A DNA stretch of 64,000 bases from Neoarius graeffei. Its lineage: Eukaryota > Chordata > Actinopteri > Siluriformes > Ariidae. Positions 11,573-21,889 of this stretch are shown here, piece by piece (the first letter of the stretch is position 1; every line of letters starts with the position of its first letter). The notes below the pieces were generated by a model. That model was given only the letters and a program-made list of their open reading frames with translations. It was not told the origin of the DNA and made no database searches. The stretch lies in the NCBI RefSeq assembly GCF_027579695.1, contig NC_083587.1, positions 58,205,738 through 58,269,737 on the forward strand, in the 5' to 3' direction. Made by a program: the position numbers and the translations under genes.

Positions 11573-12346
11573 TTAGAAAGCTAGAACCAATAACCACCTA
11601 TTGGGTAACCCAAGAGCATAAACAGTGTCATTCCTCTAGTGAAACTCTTAAAGGTTTTGTGTAAAGCCCTACATCAGAATGTAGAACCCCTTTAGAAGCT
11701 AGAAACAATAACCATCCATAGAATGATTGGGCAACCCATTATAGTGTGAACATTTCAGTAATCTAGGATATCTTCACTCTTTAAAAAAACAAATCTTTTT
11801 AGAGATAACTGGATGATTAATGGTTCTTAGCCTCCCTTAGAGTCTCTCCACAAGAGAGCTTTACTTTGTATCACGTTGGAGGAGCCTACTTTCATTCTTA
11901 AAACTAAAAGGTACTTTGATTTTTGCCCCATTGGTGAAACCATTAAACAGGTAAATCACCTGTTTTGCCATTATGGGATGAATGTTTCAGTAATTGTGTG
12001 ACAACATTTCTTCAGGGGTTCACTGGATAATCAGGGGTTTTTAGCCACCTAAAAGGGTACTATTTGGAACCCTTTTTGGTAGGAAAACTTGTAGGTGTCT
12101 AGATATAACTAGACTAGAACCTTCTCAGAACCACATATGAAGAGCCAAAAAACATATGGATCCTGAGTTCCAATTTTATTAAGGTAAAAAAAAAAAATTC
12201 TAGCACCTAAAGGGTCCTTTGGTTTTTCTCTTTTGTGCTACCCTTATAAGATGAACATTTGATTAATCTAGGATAACCTCACTCTTTATGGGTTCATTGG
12301 GTAAATAAGGGTTCTTAGCATCCTAAAGGGGTTCTACTGTAGCTAC

Positions 12347-12793
12347 ATAGTACTGTTGTTAAGACTACCTAAACTGAGACCAAGTCATTACCAAGATCAA
12401 GACCAAAACAAGACCAAGACTTTGAAGGGTTGAGATCAAGTCAAGGTCAATACTAAGGCAGGGCAAGACCGAGCCAAGACCAAGACCAGACCAGGGAGTG
12501 TGAAAGGGGCTGGGGAGGGGTGACCACTGTTAACAGTAACAAAAATGTCAAATTAGCAATGTGTCACATTATTGGTTGCATTTGAAGCAGGAAGTTTTAC
12601 ATCCAGTCACAGTAATGATGTCCACAAATACATCAGACAATACATAGGCAATTTAGTGAAATCCCTGTAGTTGTTGTCTTGATTGATTTTGAAACAAAAT
12701 CCCTAGTCCTCTATGTCTGAGACCGAGATGAGACTGAGACCTACAAAAAGTGGTCTCGAGATCAAGACCAATCCCAAGTACTACAACACTATG
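12347..12793. mobile_element. GACCAAGAC-rich short element
   Basis: About 450 bp rich in GAGACCAAG and AAGACCAAGAC words. Its ends are inverted: AGTACTGTTGTTAAGAC on the left, and AGTGTTGTAGTACTTGG as the right end's reverse complement. It resembles a common fish MITE. The superfamily and exact ends are uncertain. Confidence 0.45.
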
Positions 12794-13049
12794 ACATAGA
12801 TCCTTTAAAGGTTCCCCACATTGCAAAGACCTTAAAAATCATTATACATAATTTTAAGTCTATCATCCAAAAGGTTCTTTGGTTTTGTTTTGTTTTTCCC
12901 CATCTGGACTTTTATGTAGAAAAATGCAAAAGGCGGCATCTCTTTTGTACATTGTATAAAACCTTCTAAGCTGAACTCCTTTAGAACAATTAACCATTTA
13001 AAGAACACCAATGGAACCTTTTCTGAAGAGCACAATTTCATGTAGTTTC

Positions 13050-13630
13050 ATACAGACACTGCAGTTGTCTTAATGAGGATTTGAAATATTGCTGCTCTCC
13101 TAATGGCTGTCATTACTCAGTAAATGACACAGTTTGTGATGTGTTCAAAGACAATTATGAGAGCTAATACAGGAGGCCAAGTTTACTTTTAAGCAAGAAA
13201 AATATATGATCAGTGGTGTTGACTTAGAGGAGCCATGGATGGAGTCTGGTGGGAATTGACTGTAAGCCCAGTGAAAGGTAATTAATAACAGCATGAAAGG
13301 ATTTCATTTCAGGTTGACTTGGAGGTAATGTAGCATGCATTCCGCAAACTGGAGTCAGGCTTCATTATTATTAAGACCACTCATATCAATTACCTCTGAA
13401 AAATGAGCCTTGGTGAGAATTAATTCAATCCAGTCCAGCTCAGGGTTTAGAAGTGCAGTTCAGTGCAAGAAACTAATTATTTTCCACCTGTTGAAAATTC
13501 TTAGTTTAAGTGCTGTGTGGTCTGTTTTCTATGTGAACCCAGATCCATCATTGGGCCCATACGCTCTCAGAATGTATGTGTAACAGGTAATCATTCAAGA
13601 ACTATTTGGGCTGTGCAAATTAACAGTCTA
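13050..13630. other. Intergenic DNA, no feature recognised
   Basis: AT-rich unique-looking sequence without a credible frame or repeat. Confidence 0.35.
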
Positions 13631-13807
13631 ACTGCATGGTGGTGCACTTGCAGTGGTTAGCACTGTCTCCTCACAGTAAGAAAGTTCTGGGTTCAAACCT
13701 TGCAGCTGACCGGTCCTTTCTGTGTGGAGTTTGTGTGTTCTTCTCATGCCTGTCTGGGTTTCCTCCACAGCCCAAAGACATGCAGATTTGGTCAACTGGC
13801 TACTCTA
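13631..13807 (+). mobile_element. Mermaid-like SINE, 5' half, interrupted
   Basis: Plus-strand SINE head (TGCAGTGGTTAGCACTGTCT) and middle (CAAAGACATGCAGATTTGGT) running up to CTACTCTAAA. There it is broken by an inserted element, and the rest resumes at 15028. The copy is strongly diverged, so it is old. Confidence 0.8.
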
Positions 13808-15027
13808 AAGCTGCTTTTACATGGGCATTTGTGCCAGAACAAGCTGTTCCTGGATCAAGTTGCCCTGGCGCAACTGCCCATCTAAACACGATTTGTTCCG
13901 GAAAAATTTGATACCGGTGGGTGCAGCTTGCTCCGCTTTTCGAGGTGGTGTAACTTGTTTTGGAACATCTTGCTCCGGGCACAACTTGTTCCCGCTTACC
14001 ATCTAAACATAATTTGTGACAAGTAGGACAGCTTACGCATGCGCAGTGATGATGATGATGATGTTCATCCTTCAAGATTGAAGATGACCATTACTTCAAT
14101 TTGGTGGGTGGCAGTTGTGGGTCCAAAGGTGACTGATGAGACCAATCCGGGCTTTGAAGGTACACTTATGTGTCAGGCACGCATGGGTAGGTGCTGTAGT
14201 GGGGGTGGCGATAATTCGAGACTTCCATGCAGGTTGTGTCTTCTGGGCCTCGGCGATGCATTTCATCTCTGCTGCACAGGCATCATTGGTAAGCTTTGCT
14301 CCCCATGCTGGACAATCCTGAGCAAGTGACTCCCAGGAGTTGAGATCAATTTCTAGGGTTTTGAGGAACACTTTGAGATTGTCCTTGCATTTCTTCTGTC
14401 CCCCATATGTTTGCCTTGGCACAGCTGTCCATACAACAACTGTTTGGGCAGTCAACTGTCTGGCATCCTGACAACATGGCCAGTCCATCTGGCCTTATTA
14501 CTCCATTGCATGGTGGTCAAGGACGGCACATGCCCACTGCCCTAATGCGTGTGCTTTGCGGCAAATGCAATGGTCAGTTCTTCTCAAGTGCTTTTGCTTA
14601 TCAAATTTCCCCTTTAGATGATGGAGTCAAGTGATTCCCAAGCCAATCACAGTGACAACTGGACTAAAGAGGAGGTTCTTACCCTCACCTAGTTGTGGGG
14701 AGATGCAAATACCCAGTTGGATTTGGAGAAATTGGGCTGCAATGAGCAGATTTACTGCTGAACCACTGAGCATTTAAACCAAGAAATGAGCAGTGAGAGG
14801 ACAATAAAGCAAGTTAAAAATAAGATAAAATACTTGAGAAGAAATTACAAAATATGTAAAGACAATAACAAGTACTTATTCCTTCCAGTTTGGTTCTGAT
14901 CGCATTTGCGCATGCACACTTTTGTGTTCGCCAGTCTAACTTCTGGTCCACCACCAAAATAGAGTGAGCATGTAAACACGAAGGAAAGTGCACACAACTT
15001 GTTTCCACTGCCCATGTAAAAGCAGCA
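13808..15027. mobile_element. Transposon with 18-bp TIRs inserted in a SINE
   Basis: Terminal inverted repeats GCTGCTTTTACATGGGCA (left) and its exact complement ending near 15026 (right). The host SINE gives the empty site: ACTCTAAA before and TAAATTGCCC after, so TAAA is the likely target duplication. Further inverted words inside (ATCTAAACACGATTTGTTCC, AACTTGTTCCCGCTTACC) suggest complex subterminal repeats. The interior carries a LINE-derived coding fragment. I cannot name the superfamily. Confidence 0.7.
14096..14520 (-). pseudogene. C-terminal remnant of a LINE ORF2 with zinc-knuckle/C2H2 tail
   Basis: A minus-strand frame of 130 codons contains GGQKKCKDNLKVFLKTLEID, LNSWESLAQDCPAW and the tail KARIGLISHLWTH. 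This matches the conserved C terminus of many APE-type LINE ORF2 proteins, which normally ends in a C2H2-like finger with GLxSHxRTH. The RT core is absent. It sits inside a DNA transposon, so either the LINE inserted into the transposon or the transposon captured the fragment. Confidence 0.65.
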
Positions 15028-15195
15028 TAAATTGCCCATAGGTATGAATGTGATTGTGGATGGTTGGTTGTCTCTGTGTTAGCCCTGTGATAGACTGGTG
15101 ACCTGCCCAAGGTATATCCTGCCTCTTGCCCAAAGTCAGCTGGGACTGGCTTGAGCTTTCCCCATGACCCTGATGGAAATGCGGTATAGATGAAT
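15028..15195 (+). mobile_element. Mermaid-like SINE, 3' half, interrupted
   Basis: Resumes the SINE broken at 13807: TTGCCCATAGGTATGAATGT, AGCCCTGTGATAGACTGG, GTCAGCTGGGACTGGC. It ends near GCGGTATAGATGAATGG rather than the GATGAG tail of the other copies, so it may be an older subfamily with a GATGAATGG tail. Confidence 0.75.
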
Positions 15196-15270
15196 GGATT
15201 TATTTTAAGAAACAAAAACATAATAATATACCAAAAACATCATGAAACAATTTCCTTTAGTAGTTCAAAC

Positions 15271-15633
15271 AACATCCATCTATCATCTGTAACCACTTAT
15301 CCTGTGCAGGGTCGCGAGCAAGCTGGAGCCTATCCCAGCTGACTATGAGTGAGAAGCGGGGTACACCCTGAACAAGTCGCCAGATCACAGGGCTGACACA
15401 TGGAGACAAACAACCATTCACATTCACACCTACGGTCAATTTAGAGCCACCAATTAGCCTAACCTGCATGTCTTTGGACTGTGGGGGAAACCAGAGCACC
15501 TGGAGGAAACCCACGCAGACACGGGAAGAACATGCAAATTCCATGCAGAAAGGACCCCATCAGCCACTGGGCTCAAACACAGAACTTTCTTGCCATGAGG
15601 CGATAGTGCTAACTACTACACCACCGTGCTGCC
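15271..15633 (-). mobile_element. Mermaid-like SINE
   Basis: Minus-strand, nearly full length: it ends in a GATAGATGGATG-type tail and begins with GGCAGCACGGTGGTGTAGTA. Direct repeats AGTTCAAA at about 15262 and 15634 flank it. The CATC-rich tail differs from the GATGAG copies. Confidence 0.85.
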
Positions 15634-15639
15634 AGTTCA

Positions 15640-16687
15640 AAAAATATTTTTGATATAATTCATGTTTACGTTGGCATGCACTCATTCAAGAATTTTCTTT
15701 CAACAGTCCAAAACAGACCTGGTACAGGATTATGAAAGAATTTCAATCATTACTGCAAAAACATTTTATATTTTGGATGACATCTACCAAAAAAAAAAAA
15801 TCACAATAATTATTGAAATGTATGTATTTTATTAGCCATTTTAAAAATCTCGCTCTGCTGTCAGGCGTATCATAGCAACATTGACAGCGCCCAGTGAAAA
15901 GCGTATTCTCTCTTTGGGTAGTGGAACATAAAATGACAGACAGTCTGAGGGATAGCAGCAGGGTTTCCTTCTATCACATGCAAATCACCTTGTCTTAATA
16001 TCCTAACCTGTAATATTTCTCTCCCATAGATTTGCACGGAATTGATTCTCAAACATATGGAATAAAGCATGTCCTGTCTACAGGATGACTGGCAACCCTA
16101 ATACAAACTATCCATCACAAAACTGTATATAATGGAAATGTAAAGTACTTAAAAATAATTATGCTATGTGTCTGTTTGGCCATTTATCATAGCTAATGCT
16201 AACAGCTGATGTAATAGATGCACACTAACTTTCTAGAAAGTGTTAGGTTTTGATCTGTCTGTAGCGAAGGAGGTTTAATTGACAAAGTCTGATCTAGAAA
16301 CATCGACCTCTATCACCTAAGAGATTCTGCCTCACGGATCGATCCGGGAGCAAACAGTCACTGAGACAGACACAGCTGCTCAGAGATGTTTCTCAGTTTA
16401 TGGTAGGACAAACATGAGTATATATATTCACATTCAAGAGTGTGTTGTAGCGATGCGACTGGATGATGATGATTTAATTGATGAAGCTAAGTTATCTATG
16501 TATAACGTTAATAGGTGATGAAGCATGACATCACTGTATAAAAGAAGAGAGATGTTATGTACCATTACATCACCCATCAGGATCATAATCTTATGAAAAG
16601 AAGAAAGACATTACCGGTCAAAGTCACCTTCATTAAACAGAGCAGAATGTGAGAGCAAAGATAAATCTCAAGGATTTAACTAACCAA
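15640..16687. other. Intergenic DNA without recognised gene
   Basis: Contains only short frames. The stretch 16240-16680 has a TATATATA, a TATAAAAG and several short direct words and could be part of a long terminal repeat or other element, but no TG...CA boundaries or partner copy support that here. Confidence 0.3.
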
Positions 16688-16953
16688 AACAAGTAGCAAT
16701 CAGACCAGCCTGTACCAGTTTCAAGAACAAGTAGCAATCAGACCAGCCTGTACCAGTTTCAAGAACAAGTAGCAATCAGACCAGCCTGTACCAGTTTCAA
16801 GAACAAGTAGCAATCAGACCAGCCTGTACCAGTTTCAAGAACAAGTAGCAATCAGACCAGCCTGTACCAGTTTCAAGAACAAGTAGCAATCAGACCAGCC
16901 TGTACCAGTTTCAAGAACAAGTAGCAATCAGACCAGCCTGTACCAGTTTCAAG
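16688..16953. repeat. Perfect 7 x 38-bp tandem array
   Basis: Seven head-to-tail copies of a 38-bp unit beginning AACAAGTAGCAATCAGACCA and ending GTACCAGTTTCAAG, filling exactly 266 bp. By eye all seven copies are identical, unlike every other tandem repeat in the window. It ends at CATGCCAG and is followed by an 18-base T run. Confidence 0.97.
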
Positions 16954-17486
16954 CATGCCAGACAAATCTTTTTTTTTTTTTTTTATCAGAAAGTTATTGG
17001 TGTTACTTGCTGCAGGATCCACAATACTGTTAACATTATTAGTTTGTTAATCGAATGCCTGTAAGATTAACTTCATCTTATCAAAATGTGCTTTATGTCT
17101 ATATGTAATCTGAGGCATGCTTTGCAGTGCATGTGTGGTTGCTAAAATGACACGCTGCATCAACGCACCCTGTTGGGGGGGTGGGGGTGGGATGAGCAGT
17201 AGCTCATCATTTAAAGTGATTAACCAGGAAATTTTGAAATTACAGGGTTACGAAATGTCATCATTATACATTAATACAAGATGAGATGTTCTAGATGAAA
17301 AAAAATAAGTGGACTTTAGCTTAAAAAACGTTAAGGTTGTAACATCAGTCCGTTGGGCCATTTCCCCGGGCGCGGCCATACTGGATTAACCAGATACATG
17401 GATGCATTAGGAGACGAAAACGAGGGTGCCGCTGTGTGACGTAGGATTCCGTACATCTTCCTCATTCAGTCCTGGATCCAAGACGT

Positions 17487-17630
17487 TTGTCCGATTGGCT
17501 TCATCGAGTAAAGCGAGAAAACTTCACTCCTGGAAAAAGCAGCAAATTGTGCAGGGAGCATTTTCCAGAAGATTGTGGATTTGTGGAGGACTTTCATGAA
17601 AAAAAAAAAAAAAATCACCGGGAAGAAGCG
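17487..17630 (+). pseudogene. THAP-domain remnant
   Basis: The frame encodes WLHRVKRENFTPGKSSKLC followed by REHFPEDC, matching the second half of a THAP zinc-binding domain (C-x2-HF signature). The first half with the C2 pair is not seen directly upstream, and a 16-base A run after FHEK disrupts the frame. A source in a THAP-bearing transposon (P-element-, Kolobok- or ISL2EU-like) is likely. A host THAP gene fragment is the alternative. Confidence 0.55.
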
Positions 17631-17750
17631 AGACATGAGGCAGAAATGACAACTGAAGCCAGACGCGATCCCAACTTTGTTTCACCACAAAACACCAGCA
17701 GCACGACGTGTCACGCTTCAAAAGGATGGAAGATAAGCAGGTAAATATAT

Positions 17751-18093
17751 CCATCCATTATCTGTAGCCGCTTACCCTGTACAGGGTCACAGGCAAGCTG
17801 GAGCCTATCCCAGCTGACTATGGGCAATAGGTGGAGTACACCCTGGCATCGCAGGGCTGACACACACAGACAAATAACCATTCACACTCACGGTCAATTT
17901 AGAGCCACCAATTAGCTTAACCTGCATGTCTTTGGACGGTGGGGGAAACCAGAGCACCTGGAGGAAACCCATGCAGATATGGGGAGAACATTCAAACTCC
18001 AGGCAGAAAGGCCATCGTCAGCCGCTAGGCTCAAACCCAGGACTTTCTTGCTGTGAGGCGACAGTGTTAACCACCACACCACCGTGCTGCCCC
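17751..18093 (-). mobile_element. Mermaid-like SINE
   Basis: Minus-strand copy from a CATCCATTATC-type tail to GGGGCAGCACGGTGGTGTGG. Imperfect direct repeats (AGGTAAATATAT before, AGATAAATAGAT after) flank it. It truncates the region downstream of the THAP remnant. Confidence 0.85.
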
Positions 18094-18099
18094 AGATAA

Positions 18100-18636
18100 A
18101 TAGATATATTTTTGAATAAACAGGCAATAAACTATCTGCTACTTTATTTTGATTCCTTCTCTAATACTGCATTGGCATAATTTTTGTAGAGAAATGCAAA
18201 CAAATTGACTGAGAAGTCACACTAGACCATAATATTATTCTATAGTCTAGTATAGCATGCACTTGTACACCTCCGCTGTGCTCGCGGAAAATGACATCAA
18301 GCACGATGGCGTTATGGTGGCCTCCCTGACAAAGAATAGTCCCATCTATTTATCATCACTCTGTTGGTTATATCGTTAAGAACAAATTCAACATGCAGCG
18401 TTCTTATAAAGGACAGACATAAAGACAGACTTTTAGCTCAATTTGTTTATTTGCGAGATATTTCCTTTAAAGGGCCAGGCACTAAAATCAGCCATTCTGA
18501 ACAGGGCTGTTTAGAAAGAGTGAGAAGAGAGCTGTGGTAGTATTTTATCCTTGTCATATTTTGACCAAAGCATGTCACAGACATTTCATTAAGACCTCAG
18601 GGAATGGTCTCTCCTTTAAAGATTTCCTCTGAAAGC
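18100..18636. other. Intergenic DNA, no feature recognised
   Basis: No convincing coding or repeat structure. Confidence 0.3.
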
Positions 18637-19000
18637 TAATTAACAGGACAGCACATGCGGACTTCTGACCTTCACACCCATATGTGGTTCTTTCTCAAAC
18701 TGCTGCCATAAAGTTAGAAGCACACAGTTGTACAGGATGTCTTTGTATGCTGTGGCATTACACTTTCTCTTCACTGGAGCAAAGAAGCACAAACTTGTTC
18801 CAGCTTGACGACGCCCCTGTGCACAGAATGAGCTCCATGAGAATGAGTGTGGTTTACTGGAGTGGAAGAACTCCAATGGCCTGCACAGAGCCCTGACTCA
18901 ACTCAACCCCAATGAACACCTTTGGGATGATTTTAAATGCTGACTGAACCCCCAGAACCCCTTAACCAACATCAGTGCCTGACCTCAATAATGCTGCTGA
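18637..19000 (+). pseudogene. Tc1-like transposase C-terminal remnant
   Basis: Out-of-frame pieces encode FQLDDAPVHRMSS (the region of the second catalytic Asp) and NPNEHLWDD (the region of the catalytic Glu in the DD34E triad), with the intervening spacing expected of a Tc1 transposase. Several frameshifts and stops break it. Before it lies GACCTTCACACCCATATGTG, typical of the 5' part of this fish Tc1/mariner family. Another end of this family is at 49262. Confidence 0.65.
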
Positions 19001-19649
19001 GGAGGAAAGATGTACCCTTGACGATACCACCCAAGCAACAAGGTACCAGTCAGACAGTTTGGGTCCCTTATTTCTGAGAATGTAGATCCAGAACTGTATG
19101 GCCCTTATAGATATCATTTAGTGCAAATTTCCCCAAAGCCTTCATTTTTCTGGAGTCTAGAAAACTATCGAACTATACAATTAATGATATTGGTGTCCCA
19201 TTCAGGGTCTATCCTTGCTTTGTGCACAGCGTTCCACAGGAAAGGCTCTGGATCCACACAATTCTGATGAGGATAATCTGGGTCTCATTAATCTGCTAAA
19301 CACTGAGGGCAGCAATGATATTAGCTTGAAAGCTAAAGCTTTGGGAAGCTGAACTATTTGTGCAGAACGTATAGATGTGGTGGTGAGACAGCCAGACAGA
19401 CTAAAGGGCTGCTGCATTGTGCTTGAAGCAAGAGCTAAATCTCACTGCACTACTATCATATCAGCTGGTACTCGGACTGCCTTGTAAGTAATGTACTGTA
19501 GGAAACTGAAAAGGCATGTAAATTAAGTAAGTAAGTAAATAGTAAGTAAATTTTATTTATAAAGCACATTTAAAAACAGTGCAAACTGACCAAAGTGCTG
19601 TACAGTGTCTGGCTAAAACAATAAAAAGAAAATAAAAGCAATAAAGCAT

Positions 19650-20021
19650 CTCATCTCATTATCTCTAGCCGCTTTATCCTTCTACAGGGTCGCAGGCAAG
19701 CTGGAGCCTATCCCAGCTGACTACGGGCGAAAGGCGGGGTACACCCTGGACAAGTCGCCAGGTCATCACAGGGCTGACACAGACACAGACAACCATTCAC
19801 ACTCACATTCACACCTACGGTCAATTTAGAGTCACCAGTTAACCTAACCTGCATGTCTTTGGACTGTGGGGGAAACCGGAGCACCCGGAGGAAACCCACG
19901 CAGACACGAGGAGAACATGCAAACTCCGCACAGAAAGGCCCTCGCCAGCCCCGGGGCTCAAACCCAGGACCTTCTTGCTGTGAGGCGACAGCGCTAACCA
20001 CTACACCACCGTGCCGCCCCA
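19650..20021 (-). mobile_element. Mermaid-like SINE nested in LINE 3' UTR
   Basis: Full-length minus-strand SINE with an 11-bp target duplication CAATAAAGCAT at 19639-19649 and 20022-20032. It is very close to the other young copies, so it post-dates the LINE it sits in. Confidence 0.92.
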
Positions 20022-20033
20022 CAATAAAGCATA

Positions 20034-21329
20034 TTAGTAACATATGGTAAGAAAACATTTTAGCAGCATTCCAATAGACAAAGACAACTGGGCGTAGTGT
20101 ACAGTGGCAAAACACTGACAGCAATGACCAACACATAGTAAAAGAAGATGAAGCGTAAAATAATTAAGATACATAAAAAGTGCTAAAAAGCAATTTAGAT
20201 ACATAAAAGGTGTTAAAGGGCAGTGGCTTAAGGGAGAGAAGAAAGCTAAGAACCAAGAAGCAAAGGCTAAAGTGTAAAAGTGTGTTTTCAGTCTAAATTT
20301 AAAAGTAGTGATAGTGGGAGCGAGTCTGATGTCTGGAGGCAGACCATTCCAAAGACGTGGGGCTGCCACTGCAAAGGCTCGGTCACCTTTATGTATGAGA
20401 CGGGACCGGGGAACATGGAGGAGGCCTTGGTTAGTGGATCTGAGAGACCTGGGTGCAGAGTGGTGTCGCAGCATGTCTGAAATGTAGGAAGGGGCCTGAC
20501 CATGTAAAAACGTAAAAACTAAAAGAAGTATTTTGAATTGGATTCTAAAACATATGGGGAGCCAGTGCAGAGAGGAGAGGACAGGGGTGATGTGATCATG
20601 CTTCCTAGTACCAGTTAAAAGTCTAGCAGCAGCATTCTGCACCAGCTGTAGGCGTGCTATCTGGGACTGGGGGAGGCCAAAATATAGGGCGTTACGGTAG
20701 TCGAGGCGAGATGTTACAAAGGCATGTATAATGGTTTCTAAATCCTGGAATGATAGGGAGGGCTTAAGGTGGGTAATGACTCTGAGTTGGTGGTAGCTGT
20801 TTTTAATGACTGAGTTTATCTGTCTCTTAAAACAAAGTTCGGAGTCGAAGATGACCCCGAGGCTTTTGGCGTATGGTTTCACAAAAGGTGAGAGGGTAGA
20901 TAAACTAGAAGTCACAGAGGGGATTGATTTGGGGGAACCAAAAATGATAACCTCAGTCTTAGAATCGTTGAGTTGGAGAAAGTTCTTGGTCATCCAACAC
21001 TTAATGGCATCCAGGCAGTCCAACAAACACTGGGTGGAATCCTTTGATGTTAATGGTATGTATAACTGAGTGTCATCTGCATAAAAATGAAATGAAACAT
21101 TGTGTTGGCGAATTATGTCACCCAGGGGGAGCATGTATAAACAGAAGAGCACCGGGCCCAAAATGGAACCTTGTGGGACACCATATGAGACCGGGGCTGA
21201 GGGAGAGGAGGAGTGGTCGATAGAGACTGAGAAAGTTCTGTGTAGTAGATATGATTTAAACCAGAGTAGTGCTGTGCCACTGATGCCCACCCGCCCCTCG
21301 AGGCGGTTGAGGAGGATGTTGTGGTCCAC
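20034..21329 (-). CDS. Partial LINE reverse transcriptase (L2/Rex1-like), N-terminally truncated
   Basis: This 431-codon open frame covers most of a non-LTR reverse transcriptase and its C terminus. Visible blocks are GISGTALLWFKSYLLHR near the start, VSYGVPQGSILGPVLFCLYM around residue 48-67, and the catalytic FYADDTQLY around residue 82. The C-terminal blocks are LDYRNALYFGLPQSQ, ARLLTGTRKHDHITP, LHWLPICFRIQFKIL and LWNGLPPDIR. The endonuclease and upstream RT parts are missing because of 5' truncation at insertion. The frame has no internal stop, so the copy is fairly young, but it cannot be autonomous. The first Met is internal to the family protein. Confidence 0.85.
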   Translation of the reverse strand: MDHNILLNRLEGRVGISGTALLWFKSYLLHRTFSVSIDHSSSPSAPVSYGVPQGSILGPVLFCLYMLPLGDIIRQHNVSFHFYADDTQLYIPLTSKDSTQCLLDCLDAIKCWMTKNFLQLNDSKTEVIIFGSPKSIPSVTSSLSTLSPFVKPYAKSLGVIFDSELCFKRQINSVIKNSYHQLRVITHLKPSLSFQDLETIIHAFVTSRLDYRNALYFGLPQSQIARLQLVQNAAARLLTGTRKHDHITPVLSSLHWLPICFRIQFKILLLVFTFLHGQAPSYISDMLRHHSAPRSLRSTNQGLLHVPRSRLIHKGDRAFAVAAPRLWNGLPPDIRLAPTITTFKFRLKTHFYTLAFASWFLAFFSPLSHCPLTPFMYLNCFLALFMYLNYFTLHLLLLCVGHCCQCFATVHYAQLSLSIGMLLKCFLTICY

Positions 21330-21484
21330 TGTGTCGACAAAGTTCTGTGTTTAAACCCAGAACTTCATTATAACGTAAATCTTTTGCAGAACTGAAGCTT
21401 ATGTATTGATTATAAAAATGAACAAGTGTTGCCAGGCAAAACAAACCTCACCCGGTAGCACTTATGATGAATATGAAGGAAGAT

Positions 21485-21854
21485 CTCATCTCATTATCTC
21501 TAGCCGCTTTATCCTTCTCCAGGGTCGCAGGCAAGCTGGAGCCTATCCCAGCTGACTACGGGCGAAAGGCGGGGTACACCCTGGACAAGTCGCCAGGTCA
21601 TCACAGGGCTGACACATAGACACAGACAACCATTCACACTCACATTCACACCTACGGTCAATTTAGAGTCACCAGTTAACCTAACCTGCATGTCTTTGGA
21701 CTGGGGGGGAAACCGGAGCACCCGGAGGAAACCCACGCGGACACGGGGAGAACATGCAAACTCCGCACAGAAAGGCCCTCGCCGGCCACGGGGCTCGAAC
21801 CCGGACCTTCTTGCTGTGAGGCGACAGCACTAACCACTGCACCACCGTGCCACC
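21485..21854 (-). mobile_element. Mermaid-like SINE with 12-bp target duplication
   Basis: Full-length minus-strand copy flanked by perfect ATGAAGGAAGAT repeats at 21473-21484 and 21855-21866. The body is nearly identical to the copies at 19650 and 59905. Confidence 0.93.
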
Positions 21855-21889
21855 ATGAAGGAAGATATCACAAAAAAAAAAAAAAAAAT

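Larger units (their letters stand above)
10190..13050. repeat. Degenerate GGTTCTTAGC/GGAACCCTTT repeat region
   Basis: Phrases such as AGAAAGCTAGAACCAATAAC, TTTGGAACCCTTTYTG, CTAGCACCYTAAAGG and GGATAAYYAAG recur several times at a few hundred base pairs' spacing, each strongly diverged. It looks like an old tandem array of a fish repeat, later interrupted by two MITE-like insertions (10832-11572 and 12347-12793). No coding capacity is seen. Confidence 0.5.
19521..21349 (-). mobile_element. 5'-truncated L2/Rex1-like LINE with nested SINE
   Basis: Minus-strand LINE that starts inside the RT domain at 21349 and runs to a 3' UTR with TGTACAGCACTTTGGTCAG and a stretch reading ATAAATAAAATTTACT, ending in TTACTTACTTAC. 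A SINE at 19650-20021 lies in the 3' UTR. Removing it leaves a continuous LINE. Confidence 0.8.

Noticed and set aside
16240-16680. Possible solo LTR
   Set aside because: TATA-like motifs exist, but no paired LTR, TG...CA ends, target duplication or primer site could be shown.
16688-16953. CRISPR-like array
   Set aside because: The repeats are directly abutting with no variable spacers, and the context is a fish genome. It is a simple tandem repeat.
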